Assembly: GCA_021795135.1 (NCBI GenBank)
Contig: JAJYPT010000119.1
Location: forward strand, 1-5,619
Origin: Actinomycetes bacterium
GTDB taxonomy: Bacteria; Actinomycetota; Acidimicrobiia; Acidimicrobiales; JAJYPT01
Reading direction: 5' to 3'
DNA length: 5,619 nucleotides
In this document: piece after piece, positions 4,986-5,619 of the stretch
How the letters are laid out: each line of letters opens with the position of its first letter
Numbering within the stretch: the stretch's first letter is position 1
Notes under the pieces: model-generated
Told to the model about the DNA's origin: nothing
Database searches by the model: none
Seen by the model: only the letters and a program-made list of their open reading frames with translations
Made by a program: the position numbers and the translations under genes

Positions 4986-5619
4986 TCAATTGGGGATTTG
5001 AGAAGGATTAGATTCAATTTTTTGACTAAGTGAATCCAAAGGTAACCAAATTTTAAAACAGGTTCCATGAGGATGTAGTGATTGAACCGTAACTCGTCCT
5101 TTGTGGGAAGAGATAATCCCAGATACAATAGCTAATCCTAATCCTGCTCCTCCGTATTGTCTAGATCTAGAAGTTTCTACTCTATAGAAGCGTTCAAATA
5201 TTTTATTTAAATTTTCATCTTTAATTCCAGGTCCATTATCACTAACTTCTATTAAAACTTCTCTATTTTGTTTTTCTAGCTTCACCACAGTAGAAGTTCC
5301 AGGGGGTGTATGGGCTCGAATATTGGAAAAAAGGTTATCAATTACTTGACGTATGCGAATAGCATCAGCTGGAACCTCTATAGATTCTGAAGCTTGTAAC
5401 TTTATGGGCCATTCGGGACCTACAGCCAAAGCTGCTGTTATTGCTTCTGAGATCAAAGATACCAATTCTACATCTTCTACATTTAAAGGACGTCCTTCGT
5501 CAAGTCTTGCAAGTAGCAGTAGGTCTTGTATTAAGGCTCCCATGCGAGTTGTTTCTTTTCTAATCCCAGTCATTGCTCGAGCCAAATCTTGTGGATGTTG
5601 GCTAGCACCACGTTCAAAT
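4986..5619 (-). CDS. Sensor histidine kinase, C-terminal catalytic part (5' end outside window)
   Basis: The frame is open to the window edge and gives 210 complete codons ending in TGA at 4986-4988; the leftmost TTG-like codon (5583-5585) is internal. The visible protein begins just after the phospho-acceptor H-box with FERGASQHPQDLARAM, continues through the second helix of the dimerisation domain (ETTRMGALIQDLLLLARLDEG), then the HATPase_c domain. ATP-binding boxes are present: N-box QVIDNLFSNIRAHT (about 5307-5348), G1 box SDNGPGI (about 5223-5243), F-box IFERFYRVE, and G2 box GGAGLGLAIV (about 5123-5152). A short polar tail (SQKIESNPSQIPN) ends it. The phosphorylated histidine, HAMP region and sensor domain lie beyond the window. 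The wording of the post-H-box segment is characteristic of actinobacterial OmpR-partnered kinases. It lies 164 bases upstream of the exporter operon on the same strand, so it may control it. The ligand is unknown. Confidence 0.93.
   Translation of the reverse strand, partial: FERGASQHPQDLARAMTGIRKETTRMGALIQDLLLLARLDEGRPLNVEDVELVSLISEAITAALAVGPEWPIKLQASESIEVPADAIRIRQVIDNLFSNIRAHTPPGTSTVVKLEKQNREVLIEVSDNGPGIKDENLNKIFERFYRVETSRSRQYGGAGLGLAIVSGIISSHKGRVTVQSLHPHGTCFKIWLPLDSLSQKIESNPSQIPN

Overview
This window is AT-rich (GC about 40% by eye; one 60-base stretch at 1201-1260 is about 27%). It is densely coding and holds six genes, all of recognisable families. The best pointer to the host is the histidine kinase fragment. 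Its segment after the H-box (FERGASQHPQDLARAM, then ARLDEGRPL) is typical of actinobacterial HAMP-type kinases. The split MacA/MacB-like exporter with a Ser/Gly-rich adaptor fits a Gram-positive cell too. I therefore infer a low-GC member of the Actinomycetota, possibly a small planktonic or acidimicrobial lineage. The genus cannot be named from this sequence. TGA, TAA and TGG are used normally, so the genetic code is standard. Start codons include ATG, GTG and TTG.

Layout. 1-304 (+) is the 3' end of a YihY/BrkB-family membrane protein. It converges on ccdA at 341-1114 (-), with a possible weak bidirectional terminator at 291-332. A 232-base spacer (1115-1346) precedes ccdA and holds a -10-like box, a 9-bp inverted repeat and a GC-richer patch just after the macB-like stop. 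Three tightly coupled minus-strand genes follow in transcription order: a MacA/YknX-like adaptor (4821-3349), a MacB/YknY-like ATPase (3349-2576) and a MacB/YknZ-like FtsX-type permease (2579-1347). The junctions overlap by 1 and 4 bases. A 164-base spacer (4822-4985) carries candidate control signals for this operon. Upstream, 4986-5619 (-) is the C-terminal part of a sensor histidine kinase whose phosphorylated histidine lies beyond the window edge.

How they work together. The kinase, with a response regulator presumably encoded just beyond the right edge, is the obvious candidate sensor for an ATP-driven, membrane-anchored exporter. The ATPase dimer powers the permease, and the adaptor stands on the outer face of the membrane. 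Relatives export or resist antibiotics, peptides or lipids; the substrate here cannot be read from sequence. CcdA carries reducing electrons across the membrane to extracytoplasmic thiol proteins. It has its own spacer and is probably a separate transcription unit. I see no clearly novel system. The items most worth a second look are the unusual adaptor (a Cys pair in a Ser-rich hairpin tip, a 9-bp tandem repeat encoding a Gly-Ser linker, and a Gly6/Lys3 tail) and the repeats in the two spacers.
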